NCBI RefSeq assembly: GCF_030369635.1
Contig: NZ_CP128474.1
Span: 62,001-126,000 of the forward strand
Direction of reading: 5' to 3'
DNA: 64,000 nt
From: Microbacterium arborescens
GTDB lineage: Bacteria > Actinomycetota > Actinomycetes > Actinomycetales > Microbacteriaceae
The translations under genes and the position numbers were made by a program. Below are positions 24,753-34,977 of this stretch, in pieces. The notes below the pieces were generated by a model that made no database searches, was not told where the DNA came from, and worked only from the letters and a program-made list of their open reading frames with translations. How positions within the stretch are numbered: the first letter of the stretch is position 1; each line of letters begins with the position of its first letter.

Positions 24753-25385
24753 TCAGCTCTTCGCGCCAGCGAATGCCAGTGTGCCCCCGAGGCCGATCAT
24801 CATGACGCCGCCCGTCCCGGCGAGCGTCGACATGCGCCGCGGCGAGGTGGCGAACCACGCACGAGCGGTACCCGCCGCCAGAGCCCACATGCTGTCGCAC
24901 ACGACGGCGAGCACCTGGAAGAGGAGGCCGAGCGCGAGGAGCTGCATCCAGATCGGTCCGGCGCCGGGGGCGACGAACTGCGGCAGCACCGCCACGAAGA
25001 ACGCGATCGTCTTCGGGTTGGTCATACCGACGACGAACCCCTGAGTGAGCAGACGCGTCGGCGAGGTCCGTTCGTTCCCCGACCCGTGGATGCTCGCGCG
25101 GCGATGGCGGATCGCCTGCACGCCCAACCACACCAGGTAGGCGGCTCCCGCGATCTTGATCACGGTGAACGCGGCGACCGACGACGCGACGATCGCGCCG
25201 ACGCCGAACGCCACCGCGATCACGGCGGGCACGGTGCCGAGAGCATTGCCGACGACGCTGAGCACCCCAGCGCGACGCCCCAACGCGATCGACCGCCCGA
25301 TGACGAACAGCACGCTCGGTCCAGGGATCACGATGATGACGACCGCGGTGAGCAGAAAAGCCAGCAGGTTCTCGAACGGGATCAC
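24753..25385 (-). CDS. LysE/RhtB-family amino-acid exporter
   Basis: 210 residues from a GTG with six TM segments. The N-terminus has the family pattern LLTAVVIIVIPGPSVLFVIGRSIALGRRAGVLSVVGNALG (PGP motif about residue 21), then AAYLVWLGVQAIRHR and LLTQGFVVGMTNPKTIAFFVAVLPQFV. The family exports Lys/Arg, homoserine, threonine or other amino acids; the specific substrate cannot be told. The GTG follows TAGCGT by exactly 6 nt with no ribosome-binding site, so the gene is probably leaderless. The LacI regulator ends 25 bp upstream on the same strand, but an independent promoter fits the leaderless start. Confidence 0.88.
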   Translation of the reverse strand: MIPFENLLAFLLTAVVIIVIPGPSVLFVIGRSIALGRRAGVLSVVGNALGTVPAVIAVAFGVGAIVASSVAAFTVIKIAGAAYLVWLGVQAIRHRRASIHGSGNERTSPTRLLTQGFVVGMTNPKTIAFFVAVLPQFVAPGAGPIWMQLLALGLLFQVLAVVCDSMWALAAGTARAWFATSPRRMSTLAGTGGVMMIGLGGTLAFAGAKS

Positions 25386-25410
25386 GAGCGAACGCTACTC
25401 CGTCGATGTT

Positions 25411-26418
25411 TCAGTCATGCGGCGGACGCTCGCCCGACCCGCGCTGCACCAGCGACGTCGCGATCTCGACGCGTCGCGGCGGTGCCGTCGGGCGATCGAT
25501 CCGATCGATGGCCAGCAGCGCGGCTGCGCGCCCGAGCGCGTGCGCATCGTGCGCGACGACGGAGATCCCCAGCATCTCGGCGAGCTCGAAATCATCGAAG
25601 CCGATCAGTGCGCACGGCGACTCGAGGTCGCGCAGCGCCTGCAACGTCGCTGTCGTCGCCCGGTTGTTCCCCGTCACGATCGCGGTCGGCGGATCGCTCG
25701 AGCGCATCAGCTCGACGACGGCGTCACGCGTGCTCGCCGTCGGGTCGTCGCCGAGGACCAACCAGCGGTCGGTCTCGCTCACCCCGACCTCCGCGAGCGC
25801 GTCGCGGTATCCGGCCAACCGCTCGCGAACCGTGTGCACCGAGGCGGGATTCGCGACGAACGCGATCCGGCGATGCCCGCGAGCGGTCAGCGACCGCACG
25901 GCCTCGGCCATCCCGGCGCGGTTGGTGAGCAGGACCGTGTCGGAGAGCAGGTTCTCGAGCGGTCGGTCGACGCCGACGATCGGTGTGCCGAAGTGCCGCT
26001 CCGCTTCGAGATACGACTGATCGTCGGCGACGGGGATCAGCAGCAGCGCGCGCACGCCCTGCGACAGCACAGCATCCACCACGCGGCGCTCCGTCTCAGG
26101 CGAATCATCCGTCGTCGCCAGCAGCATCGTGTACCCGTGCTGCGCCAGCTCGTACTCGATACCGCCGGCCACGGTGAAGTAGAAAGGGTTCTGAATATCG
26201 CCGATCACGAACCCCACGGTGTTGGTCACCCCGCCGCGGCGCAGATCCCGCGCGACGCGGTTCGGGCGGAATCGCAGACGTTCGGCGGCATCCATCACCC
26301 GCGCGCGTGTGTCTGCCCGCACCTGGTCCGACCCATGGAACACGCGCGAGACGGTCTTCGCGCTCACCCCGGCGAGCCGGGCGACGTCCTGGATCGTTGC
26401 CCGCGTCGGATTCGGCAT
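25411..26418 (-). CDS. LacI-family transcriptional regulator
   Basis: 335 residues from the ATG at 26418 (GGAG about 6 nt upstream); a start seven codons earlier is possible. The N-terminal HTH and hinge read ATIQDVARLAGVSAKTVSRVFHGSDQVRADTRARVMDAAERLRFRPNRVARDL. The rest is a periplasmic-binding-like sugar domain (VGFVIGDIQNPFYFTVAGGIEYELAQHGY, GHRRIAFVANP, CALIGFDDFELAEML). It is divergent from the sugar ABC operon at 26552, with one operator-like palindrome next to each promoter, so it should repress both itself and the operon until an inducing sugar or sugar phosphate binds. Confidence 0.93.
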   Translation of the reverse strand: MPNPTRATIQDVARLAGVSAKTVSRVFHGSDQVRADTRARVMDAAERLRFRPNRVARDLRRGGVTNTVGFVIGDIQNPFYFTVAGGIEYELAQHGYTMLLATTDDSPETERRVVDAVLSQGVRALLLIPVADDQSYLEAERHFGTPIVGVDRPLENLLSDTVLLTNRAGMAEAVRSLTARGHRRIAFVANPASVHTVRERLAGYRDALAEVGVSETDRWLVLGDDPTASTRDAVVELMRSSDPPTAIVTGNNRATTATLQALRDLESPCALIGFDDFELAEMLGISVVAHDAHALGRAAALLAIDRIDRPTAPPRRVEIATSLVQRGSGERPPHD

Positions 26419-26433
26419 CCTCGCTCCCTCCGA

Positions 26434-26448
26434 TGACAACGATAGACA
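26434..26448. promoter_or_regulatory. LacI operator-like site next to the regulator's promoter
   Basis: TGACAACGATAGACA, sharing the half-site TGACAACG and the GACA end with the site at 26510. It lies directly behind a TAGAAT -10 box of the regulator gene on the minus strand (26453-26448). Confidence 0.5.
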
Positions 26449-26468
26449 TTCTATCTGCGGGGCGATGC

Positions 26469-26497
26469 TTCACACATCGCGGGGCGGGGCGTAGAGT
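26469..26497 (+). promoter_or_regulatory. Promoter of the sugar ABC operon
   Basis: -35 TTCACA (26469-26474), a 17-bp spacer and -10 TAGAGT (26492-26497). The LacI operator at 26510 lies where transcription would start and clear. Confidence 0.6.
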
Positions 26498-26509
26498 GAC
26501 GTCGCTCGA

Positions 26510-26523
26510 TGACAACGTTGACA
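26510..26523. promoter_or_regulatory. LacI operator for the sugar ABC operon
   Basis: TGACAACGTTGACA, an even palindrome (12 of 14 positions symmetric) with the central CG typical of LacI-family operators. It sits about 13 nt after the -10 box of the operon. Confidence 0.65.
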
Positions 26524-26551
26524 TCCGATGAGCTGGGGCAGAGGAGCTTTG

Positions 26552-28116
<1,565 letters not shown>

Positions 28117-28120
<4 letters not shown>

Positions 28121-29460
28121 CTCAGCCCGACACCGCCCCCGTCCGCACCGGCGGGCTGGCCGACATCCGCAAAGCGTTCGGCAGCGGACAATCCACTCTG
28201 CGGCAGTTCGGCATCCTCGGATCGCTCGTGCTGATCATCCTCGTGTTCCAGATCTGGACGAACGGTCTGACCCTGTCGTCGGGCAACCTCATCAACGCGA
28301 TCAACCAGAACTCCTACATCCTGATCCTCGCGATCGGCATGGTGATGGTCATCATCATGGGGCACATCGACCTGTCGGTCGGGTCGGTCGCCGCCTTCAC
28401 CGGCATCGTGGTGGCGAAATCAATGGCTGACTGGAACCTCCCATCGTCGCTCGCGATCGTGCTCGGCCTCGTCGTCGGCGTGCTCATCGGCGCGTGGCAG
28501 GGATTCTGGGTCGCCTACATCGGCGTGCCGGCGTTCATCGTCACCCTCGCGGGGATGCTGATCTTCCGGGGTCTGAACCAGATCGTCGGGCAGTCGACCA
28601 CGCTCGCCGTGCCCGCCGACTTCCAGATGATCGGCGCGGGGTACCTGCCCGAGCTCCCCTTCATCCCGCTGCCGTTCAACGTGCTGACGCTCGCACTCGG
28701 CGTCCTCGGAGCGCTGTGGATCGTCGTCAACGAGATCCGCCTGCGCCGGCGCCAGGCCAAGACCGGCGCCGAATCCGCCCCGCTGTGGGTCTCGATCCTC
28801 AAGGTCGTCGTCGTGGGTGGCGTCATCCTCATCGCCGCGTACTTGTTCGCCACGGGGCGGCCGGGCACCGGTTTCCCGATCTCGGGCGTCATCCTCGTCG
28901 CGCTCGTCATCCTGTACTCGTTCATCACCAACAACACGACCTTCGGCCGACGCATCTACGCGGTCGGCGGCAACCGTCTCGCAGCGACGCTCTCAGGGGT
29001 GAAGGACCGCCGCGTCGACTTCTTCGTGATGATGAACATGTCGGTGCTGGCCTCGCTCGCGGGCATGATCTTCGTCGCCCGCTCGGGTGCCTCCGGGCCG
29101 CAGGACGGCAACGGGTGGGAGCTCGACGCGATCGCGGCCGTGTTCATCGGCGGCGCCGCGGTCTCGGGCGGCATCGGAACGGTCATCGGCGCCATCATCG
29201 GTGGACTCGTGATGGCCTTCCTCAACAACGGCCTGCAGCTCGTCGGCACCGGCGCCGACCTCGTGTCGGTCATCAAGGGCCTCGTGCTGCTGTTCGCCGT
29301 CGGCATCGACGTGCTGAGCAAGGCGACCGGGCGCCCGTCGATCATCGGCCTCTGGTCGGCGCGACGCCGTGCCCGAGCCGACGTCCCCACACCTCCGACT
29401 GTCTTGCCGACCGCCGGAACCAATGAGACCAGTCAGCCCGTCGATGCCGGTCGTCGATGA
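28117..29460 (+). CDS. mmsB: Monosaccharide ABC transporter permease (MmsB/GguB type)
   Basis: 447 residues from the ATG at 28117, which overlaps the ATPase stop (ATGA). There are about ten TM segments, longer than the 330-residue RbsC family, as in the GguB/XylH group. The AraH/RbsC-type motif [20 protein letters not shown] is at about residue 80, and [44 protein letters not shown] near the C-terminus. A 30-residue polar tail ends the protein. It is the membrane channel partner of the ATPase and ChvE-like protein. Confidence 0.93.
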
Positions 29461-29510
29461 CGACACCGCTCGCTGATGGCTCTCCGCACCGAAGAAAAGA
29501 GATGAATGCA

Positions 29511-30629
29511 ATGAAGAAGATCGCTCTCGCCGTCACCGCACTCGCGGTCACGGCGCTGGCCCTGTCGGCGTGCTCCAATGCGCGCACCGACGCGGGCGCC
29601 GGCGGCGACGCCTCCGCTGCGGCGGGCTTCGCGGCCGACGCGACGATCGGCGTCGCTCTGCCCGACAAGACCAGCGAGAACTGGGTGCTCGCGGGCGACC
29701 TGTTCACGAAGGACCTCGAGGCCGCCGGCTTCAAGGCCGACGTGCAGTACGCGCCGGCATCCAACACGGTCGCCGAACAGCAGAACCAGATCTCCGCGAT
29801 GATCACCAACGGTGCGAAGGTCATCGTCATCGGCGCGAAGGACGGCAAGCAGCTCGGGACCCAGCTGCAGCAGGCCGCCGACGCCGGCGTGATGATCATC
29901 GCCTACGACCGGCTGCTCGAGAACAGCGAGAACGTCGACTACTACGTCGCGTTCGACAACTTCAAGGTCGGGCAGCTGCAGGGGCAGGCGCTGCTCGACG
30001 GGCTCGAGGCCCGGTCGGGCCATGGCGCGCCGTGGAACATCGAGTTGTTCTCGGGGTCGCCCGACGACGCGAACTCTGCTGTGTTCTTCAACGGTGCGAT
30101 GGACGTGCTGCAGCCGAAGATCGATGACGGCACGCTCGTCGTGAAGTCGGGCCAGACCGAGATCGCGCAGACCGCGACTCAGGGCTGGAAGGCCGAGAAC
30201 GCTCAGAGCCGCATGGACTCGATCCTCACCTCGACCTACAGCAGCGACACGCTCGACGGTGTGCTCTCACCGAACGACACCCTGGCCCGAGCCATCCTCA
30301 CCTCGGTGAAGCAGGCCGGGAAGGATGTCGCGACCTTCACGGTCACCGGTCAGGACTCCGAGGTCGAGTCGGTGAAGTCGATCATGGCCGGCGAGCAGTA
30401 CTCGACCATCAACAAGGACACCGCCCTGCTCGTCGAGCAGACGGTCAAGATGATCGGCCAGCTGCAGCAGGGCGAGGATGCCGATGTCAACGACACCGAG
30501 CAGTACGACAACGGCGTGAAGGTCGTTCCCGCGTACCTGCTCGAGCCCGTGATCGTCACGAAGGAGAACGCCGCCGAGGCGTACGCCAACGTCCCGAGCC
30601 TCCTCGAGATCGTGACGGCGGCGCAGTAA
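29511..30629 (+). CDS. chvE: ChvE-type monosaccharide-binding lipoprotein
   Basis: 372 residues from the ATG at 29511; ATGs at 29502 and 29457 are in frame upstream. Lipoprotein signal MKKIALAVTALAVTALALSACSN (Cys about 21). The mature protein has the ChvE features GVALPDKTSENWVLAGDLF, AYDRLLENSENVDYYVAFDNFKVG, LFSGSPDDANSAVFFNGAMDVL and TGQDSEVESVKSIMAGEQYSTINKDT. ChvE proteins bind xylose, glucose, galactose or arabinose. It is the last gene of the operon and is followed after 15 nt by a strong terminator. Confidence 0.94.
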   Translation: MKKIALAVTALAVTALALSACSNARTDAGAGGDASAAAGFAADATIGVALPDKTSENWVLAGDLFTKDLEAAGFKADVQYAPASNTVAEQQNQISAMITNGAKVIVIGAKDGKQLGTQLQQAADAGVMIIAYDRLLENSENVDYYVAFDNFKVGQLQGQALLDGLEARSGHGAPWNIELFSGSPDDANSAVFFNGAMDVLQPKIDDGTLVVKSGQTEIAQTATQGWKAENAQSRMDSILTSTYSSDTLDGVLSPNDTLARAILTSVKQAGKDVATFTVTGQDSEVESVKSIMAGEQYSTINKDTALLVEQTVKMIGQLQQGEDADVNDTEQYDNGVKVVPAYLLEPVIVTKENAAEAYANVPSLLEIVTAAQ

Positions 30630-30644
30630 CCCGTAAACGCTCTC

Positions 30645-30689
30645 AGAACCGGCCCCCAGCTCTCTCGCTGGGAGCCGGTTCTCTGTGTT
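30645..30689 (+). terminator. Intrinsic terminator of the sugar ABC operon
   Basis: Stem arms 30645-30660 and 30667-30682 pair over 16 positions with one mismatch (AGAACCGGC.CCCAGC), around a 6-nt loop, followed by CTGTGTT. The stem starts 16 nt after the chvE stop codon. Confidence 0.85.
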
Positions 30690-30809
30690 ACGCCGTATCT
30701 CCGTGCGTGTCGCCGTGTGAGCAGACGCCACGACACCGGTGTCTTCGGCGGCCTACTGTCGTGCGATCCGCAGCAGTCGCTGCATCCGCGCCGTTCCGAG
30801 GAGACCCGA

Positions 30810-31823
30810 ATGACCGACACCGTCTCGCGCGTCGACCCCGCCGTCGGCGATCCCGCGCCCGCCACGCGGCGCGTCGACCTCGGCGACATCCCCGTCGTCC
30901 GCACGCGGCATTGGTTCCGCTGGGCGATCGCGGCGATCATCGTGTTCGTCGTCGCGCAGTTCCTGTGGTCGCTCGTGACGAACGAGAACTACGAGTGGGA
31001 CTACTTCGCGCAGTACTTCTTCTCCGACCCGGTACTGCAGGGCCTCGGCCTCACCCTCGTATACACGGGGGTGTCGGCGACCATCGGGTTCCTCCTCGGC
31101 ACGGTGCTCGCCCTCGCGCGGCTGGCGAAGTCGCCGCTGCTGAACGCCGCGGCATGGAGCTTCATCTGGTTCTTCCGCTCGGTTCCCCTCGTCGTGCAGC
31201 TGGTCGTCTGGTACAACCTCGGGTACCTGTATCCGACGCTCGGACTGGGCACCCCGTTCACGACGGACTTCTGGATCGTGGAGTTTCCCACCGTCCAGCT
31301 CATCAGCGCGTTCGCGGCGGGAGTGCTCGGCCTGAGCCTGCACCAGGCGGCCTACTCCGCCGAGATCATCCGCGGGGGCCTGCTCTCTGTCGACCAGGGC
31401 CAGCTCGAGGCGGCGGCGGCTCTCGGCATCCCGCCGCGTCGCCGGCTCAGCCGCATCGTGCTGCCGCAGGCCATGCGGTCGATCATCCCGAACGCCACCA
31501 ACGAGGTGATCGGTCTCGTGAAGGGCACCTCGGTGCTGTTCGTCATCGCGATTCCCGAGCTGTTCTACGCGGTGCAGGTGATCTACAACCGCAACAGTCG
31601 CGTCATCCCGCTGCTGCTCGTCGCGGTCGTCTGGTACACGATCATCACCACAGTGCTCAGCATCCTGCAGTACTACATCGAGCGTCACTACGCGCGGGGA
31701 TCGGTGCGGGTACTGCCGCCCACCCCCGTGCAGCGAGCGCGCCACTGGGTCGCCGTGCAGTGGGCCCGCCTCGGCGACGATGCGCCGGCACCCCGTCCCC
31801 TCGCCCACGGAGGAGAGTCATGA
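30810..31823 (+). CDS. Polar amino-acid ABC transporter permease
   Basis: 337 residues from the ATG at 30810 (AGGAG 7 nt upstream). After a 60-residue cytoplasmic N-terminus come about five TM segments and the His/Glu-type permease motifs: LGLTLVYTGVSATIGFLLGTVLALARLAKSPLL, FFRSVPLVVQLVVWYNLG, and the EAA loop QLEAAAALGIPPRRRLSRIVLPQAMRSIIPNATNEVIGLVKGTSVLFVI. It is the first gene of a permease-ATPase-binding protein operon (4-nt overlap with the ATPase). A likely -10 (TACTGT) is about 55 nt upstream. Homodimeric use is implied, as no second permease is nearby. Confidence 0.93.
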   Translation: MTDTVSRVDPAVGDPAPATRRVDLGDIPVVRTRHWFRWAIAAIIVFVVAQFLWSLVTNENYEWDYFAQYFFSDPVLQGLGLTLVYTGVSATIGFLLGTVLALARLAKSPLLNAAAWSFIWFFRSVPLVVQLVVWYNLGYLYPTLGLGTPFTTDFWIVEFPTVQLISAFAAGVLGLSLHQAAYSAEIIRGGLLSVDQGQLEAAAALGIPPRRRLSRIVLPQAMRSIIPNATNEVIGLVKGTSVLFVIAIPELFYAVQVIYNRNSRVIPLLLVAVVWYTIITTVLSILQYYIERHYARGSVRVLPPTPVQRARHWVAVQWARLGDDAPAPRPLAHGGES

Positions 31824-32587
31824 CCATCGGTCTCGTCGAGATCCACAACGTCCACAAGAGCTACGGGGGCATCGAGGTGCTCGGCGGCATCGACCTCACG
31901 GTGCAGCCGGGCGAGATCGTCGCGATCCTCGGCGCCAGCGGCTCGGGCAAGTCGACGCTGCTGCGCACCATCAACCACCTCGAGACGGTCGACCGTGGAT
32001 CGGTCACGGTCGACGGCGAGTTCATCGGCTACGAGCAGCGCAACGGCAAGCTCTACGAGCTGCGCGAGAAGGCGGTGCTCGAGCGGCGCACGCAGATCGG
32101 GATCGTCTTCCAGAACTTCAACCTCTTCCCTCACCTCACGGCGCTCGAGAACGTCACCGAGGCGCCCATCGCCCTCGGCCGGCTGTCGAAGGACGACGCC
32201 CGCGAGCTCGCGATCGGCCTGCTCGACCGCGTGGGTCTCGGCGACAAGGCCGGCCATTACCCGCGTCAGCTCTCGGGCGGTCAGCAGCAACGCGTCGCGA
32301 TCGCCCGCGCCCTGGCCCTCAAGCCCAAGGTGATCCTGTTCGACGAGCCGACGAGCGCACTCGACCCCGAACTCGTCGGTGAGGTGCTCGACGTCATCCG
32401 CGACCTCGCGCAGCTGGGCACGACCCTCATCATCGTCACCCACGAGATCGGCTTCGCCCGCGAGGTCGCCGACCGCGTCGTCTTCCTCGACGGTGGCCGG
32501 ATCATCGAGCAGGGTCCGCCGACCGAGGTGCTCGTCGCGCCGAAGCACCCGCGCGTGCAGGAGTTCCTCGCCAAGGTCCTCGCCTGA
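31820..32587 (+). CDS. Polar amino-acid ABC transporter ATP-binding protein
   Basis: 255 residues from the ATG at 31820, overlapping the permease stop (ATGA). Walker A is GASGSGKST (about residue 38), the Q-loop is VFQNFNLFPHLTALENVTEAPI, signature LSGGQQQRVAIARAL, Walker B VILFDEPTSALDPELVGEVLDV and the H-loop IIVTHEIGFAREVADRVVFLDGG. This is the GlnQ/HisP-type subfamily. An insert, IGYEQRNGKLYELREKAVLERR, is the usual one for this group. Confidence 0.95.
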   Translation: MTIGLVEIHNVHKSYGGIEVLGGIDLTVQPGEIVAILGASGSGKSTLLRTINHLETVDRGSVTVDGEFIGYEQRNGKLYELREKAVLERRTQIGIVFQNFNLFPHLTALENVTEAPIALGRLSKDDARELAIGLLDRVGLGDKAGHYPRQLSGGQQQRVAIARALALKPKVILFDEPTSALDPELVGEVLDVIRDLAQLGTTLIIVTHEIGFAREVADRVVFLDGGRIIEQGPPTEVLVAPKHPRVQEFLAKVLA

Positions 32588-32638
32588 CCTTCCCCGTCCC
32601 GTTCCGCCCCACCACACCCTTCGAGAAAGACCCACAGC

Positions 32639-33631
32639 ATGGCCATCAGCAAGAAGCAGAGCATCGCCGCCGGACTCGGCGTCGTCGCGGTCGCGGCGAT
32701 CGTCGGCGGCATCGTCACCGCCGTGAACCTCAACCGACCCGCCGAGGCCGAGGCTGCGGCGCCCGCGGCCACCACGGCGAACGTCGCGACCGACGACATC
32801 CACTGGGTGCACCTCGACGAGCCCGTCGCCGATGCCGTCGCGGCCCTCGAGGCGAGCGGCTTCGAGCCTGTCGAAGAGGGGAAGCTCACCGTCGCCCACT
32901 CCGCTTACCTGCCGCCGCTCGGCTACATCCCCGAGGGTGAGACCAGCGCCGCGGGCACCGAGCCGAACATCGGCTCGCTGATCGCCGAGGCGCTCGGCCT
33001 CGAGTACAACCCGGTGGTCGTGGCGTGGGCCGACTGGCCCCTCGGCATCCAGTCGGGCAAGTACGACCTCATCACCTCGAACGTCACCGTCACCGAAGAG
33101 CGCAAGGAGCTCTACGACTTCGCGAGCTACCGCGAAGACCTGCTCGGCTTCTACGTCCGTGCCGACAGCGACATCGAGAAGATCGAGGAGGCCGCCGACA
33201 TCTCGGGTCTGAGAATCGTCGTCGGCTCGGGCACGAACCAGGAGCAGGTGCTGCTCGCCTGGAACGACGAGCTCGAGGCGGCCGGCGAGGCCCCGGCCGA
33301 GCTGCAGTACTACGACGACAACGCCGCAGCCGTCCTCGCGCTGCAGTCCGGACGCGTCGACGCCACCTTCGGACCCAACGCCACCTCGGCCTGGTCGGCG
33401 CGCGAGACCGGTGACACCAAGCTCGTCGGCCTCGTGCCGGGAGGCTGGCCGCAGACCGCCAACATCGCCGCGGCGACCGCGAAGGCCAACGGCCTCGTCG
33501 AGCCGGTGTCGATCGCGATCAACGCCATCATCGAGGGCGGCCAGTACGACGAGGTCCTCGAAACCTGGGGGCTCGAGTCGGAACGCGTCGAGAAGAGCGA
33601 GATCAACCCTCCTGGCCTTCCGGCGTCGTGA
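32639..33631 (+). CDS. Family-3 amino-acid substrate-binding protein
   Basis: 330 residues. The N-terminus (MAISKKQSIAAGLGVVAVA) is a signal sequence or membrane anchor with an AEA cleavage site near residue 38, and unlike the other binding proteins here it has no lipobox Cys. The solute-binding fold shows GKLTVAHSAYLPPLGY, EPNIGSLIAEALGLEYNPV, YDLITSNVTVTEERKELYDFASY and GLRIVVGSGTNQEQVL. It completes the ABC transporter with the two upstream genes after a 51-nt gap. How it is retained at the cell surface is not clear from the sequence. Confidence 0.9.
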   Translation: MAISKKQSIAAGLGVVAVAAIVGGIVTAVNLNRPAEAEAAAPAATTANVATDDIHWVHLDEPVADAVAALEASGFEPVEEGKLTVAHSAYLPPLGYIPEGETSAAGTEPNIGSLIAEALGLEYNPVVVAWADWPLGIQSGKYDLITSNVTVTEERKELYDFASYREDLLGFYVRADSDIEKIEEAADISGLRIVVGSGTNQEQVLLAWNDELEAAGEAPAELQYYDDNAAAVLALQSGRVDATFGPNATSAWSARETGDTKLVGLVPGGWPQTANIAAATAKANGLVEPVSIAINAIIEGGQYDEVLETWGLESERVEKSEINPPGLPAS

Positions 33632-33678
33632 ATGGGTATGCGTCGTGAACGGGTCTCGGTGAGAGGTAGCGTCACATC

Positions 33679-34785
33679 GTGACATCGACCGCGACAGCCC
33701 TCACCATCCGGCTCGTCCGCACCGAGGAGTTCGCTCGGGCGGGCGACCTGACCGCCCGTGCCTACCGGCACAGCTACGGCGAGCTCTCGGAGCACTACCT
33801 CGCCTCGCTGCGCGACGTCGCCACACGCGTGCAGAGCGGCGACGTGTGGGTGGCGGTGGATGGCGGCGGGCGCGCGGATGCCGCCGCAGATACCGCTGCC
33901 GAGGCCGACATCCTCGGAACCGTGTGGGTCGCTCGGCCGAACCGGCCGCTGGCCGGTGTCGCGCAGCCCGGCGAGACCGATTTCCGACAGCTCGCCGTTG
34001 CGCCCGAGGCGCGCGGCCGCGGCGTCGGCGAGGCGCTCGCCCGGCACGTCATCGAGCTGGCCCGCCAGCGCGGATCGCACCGCGTCGTCATGAACAGCGG
34101 GCCCGAGATGACCGCCGCGCACGCGCTCTACGCCAAGCTCGGTTTCTCGCGCCTGCCCGAACGCGAGGGACGAATCGAGGTCGAGCCGGGCCGTTTCGTC
34201 GATCTGCTCGCCTTCGGTTACGACCTCGAGCCGGAGCCCTCGGCCCCGACCGGCACCGCCTCGACCGGCACCCCCGCGGGCGGCTCGGCGCCGACGTGGC
34301 TCCTCGAGCACATCGACTACGACGACTCCCGTGCGGTCGCCCTCCGCGCCGAGATGGACCGCGAGGTCGGCCCGCGATACGCCGACCGCTTCGACGAGGC
34401 CGACCCCGAAGCCGCCGCCCGATCCGCCCGCGCTTTCGCCCTCGACCCCGAGACGATCGTGGCGACGGTGCTCGTGACGGATGCCGCGGGCGAGGCGCTC
34501 GGTCACGGTGCGCTGCGCGACCTCGAGCACGACGGCATCCGCGACCTCGAGATCAAGCGCGTGTACGTGCACCCGCGGGCTCGCGGGCTCGGCGCGAGCC
34601 GTGCTCTCATCGCCGAGCTCGAACGCATCGCGCGCGACCGCGGCGCCGCGCGCGTCATCCTGCAGACCGGCGACCGCCAGCATGACGCCGTCGTGCTGTA
34701 CGAGCGCCTCGGGTACACGCCGATCCCGATCTACGCCCCCTACACCGAGTACACGTTCTCCCGCTGCTTCACCAAGCCCCTGTAG
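33679..34785 (+). CDS. Tandem (two-domain) GNAT acetyltransferase
   Basis: 368 residues from a GTG. Two GNAT domains are fused: domain 1 (about residues 8-180) with TDFRQLAVAPEARGRGVGEALARHVIELARQRG and HALYAKLGFSRLPER, and domain 2 (about 205-365) with LEIKRVYVHPRARGLGASRALIAELERIARDRGA and VLYERLGYTPIPIY. A Thr/Pro-rich linker (SAPTGTASTGTPAGG) joins them. The GTG follows TAGCGT by exactly 6 nt, so it is likely leaderless and separate from the ABC operon. Its place beside an amino-acid transporter and two flavin monooxygenases fits N-acetylation of an S-modified cysteine, but that is inference. Confidence 0.85.
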   Translation: MTSTATALTIRLVRTEEFARAGDLTARAYRHSYGELSEHYLASLRDVATRVQSGDVWVAVDGGGRADAAADTAAEADILGTVWVARPNRPLAGVAQPGETDFRQLAVAPEARGRGVGEALARHVIELARQRGSHRVVMNSGPEMTAAHALYAKLGFSRLPEREGRIEVEPGRFVDLLAFGYDLEPEPSAPTGTASTGTPAGGSAPTWLLEHIDYDDSRAVALRAEMDREVGPRYADRFDEADPEAAARSARAFALDPETIVATVLVTDAAGEALGHGALRDLEHDGIRDLEIKRVYVHPRARGLGASRALIAELERIARDRGAARVILQTGDRQHDAVVLYERLGYTPIPIYAPYTEYTFSRCFTKPL

Positions 34786-34792
34786 ATTCCCG

Positions 34793-34862
34793 CCGAGCAC
34801 GCACCGTCTCCCCGAACACGCACGCTAAGCGGTGCGTTCTCGGCGCAACGATGCGTTCTCGC
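34793..34862. repeat. 70-bp four-unit palindromic element, copy 3
   Basis: U1 CCGAGCACGCACCG (34793-34806), U2 CCGAACACGCACGC (34812-34825), inverted U3 CGGTGCGTTCTCGG (34830-34843) and U4 CGATGCGTTCTCGC (34849-34862), with the same 5-4-5 nt spacing as the copies at 12963 and 15323. It starts 7 nt after the GNAT stop. Confidence 0.8.
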
Positions 34863-34977
34863 CGGCATCAGCCGGGTCGACTCTGCATCATCCGGGCCGG
34901 AATTCCATCCGTTGCGGGCTCGGCGACGAAGACACTATGCACGGTAGGAGTGATCTGCCGATCGAGAGGCGACAGCG

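Noticed and set aside
24563..24805. Frame beginning MNDRIADGLRARDRETL between the HNH and LysE genes
   Set aside because: Faint resemblance to a sigma-factor N-terminus only, no further homology visible, and it runs antisense into LysE. Kept only as a note on the intergenic region.
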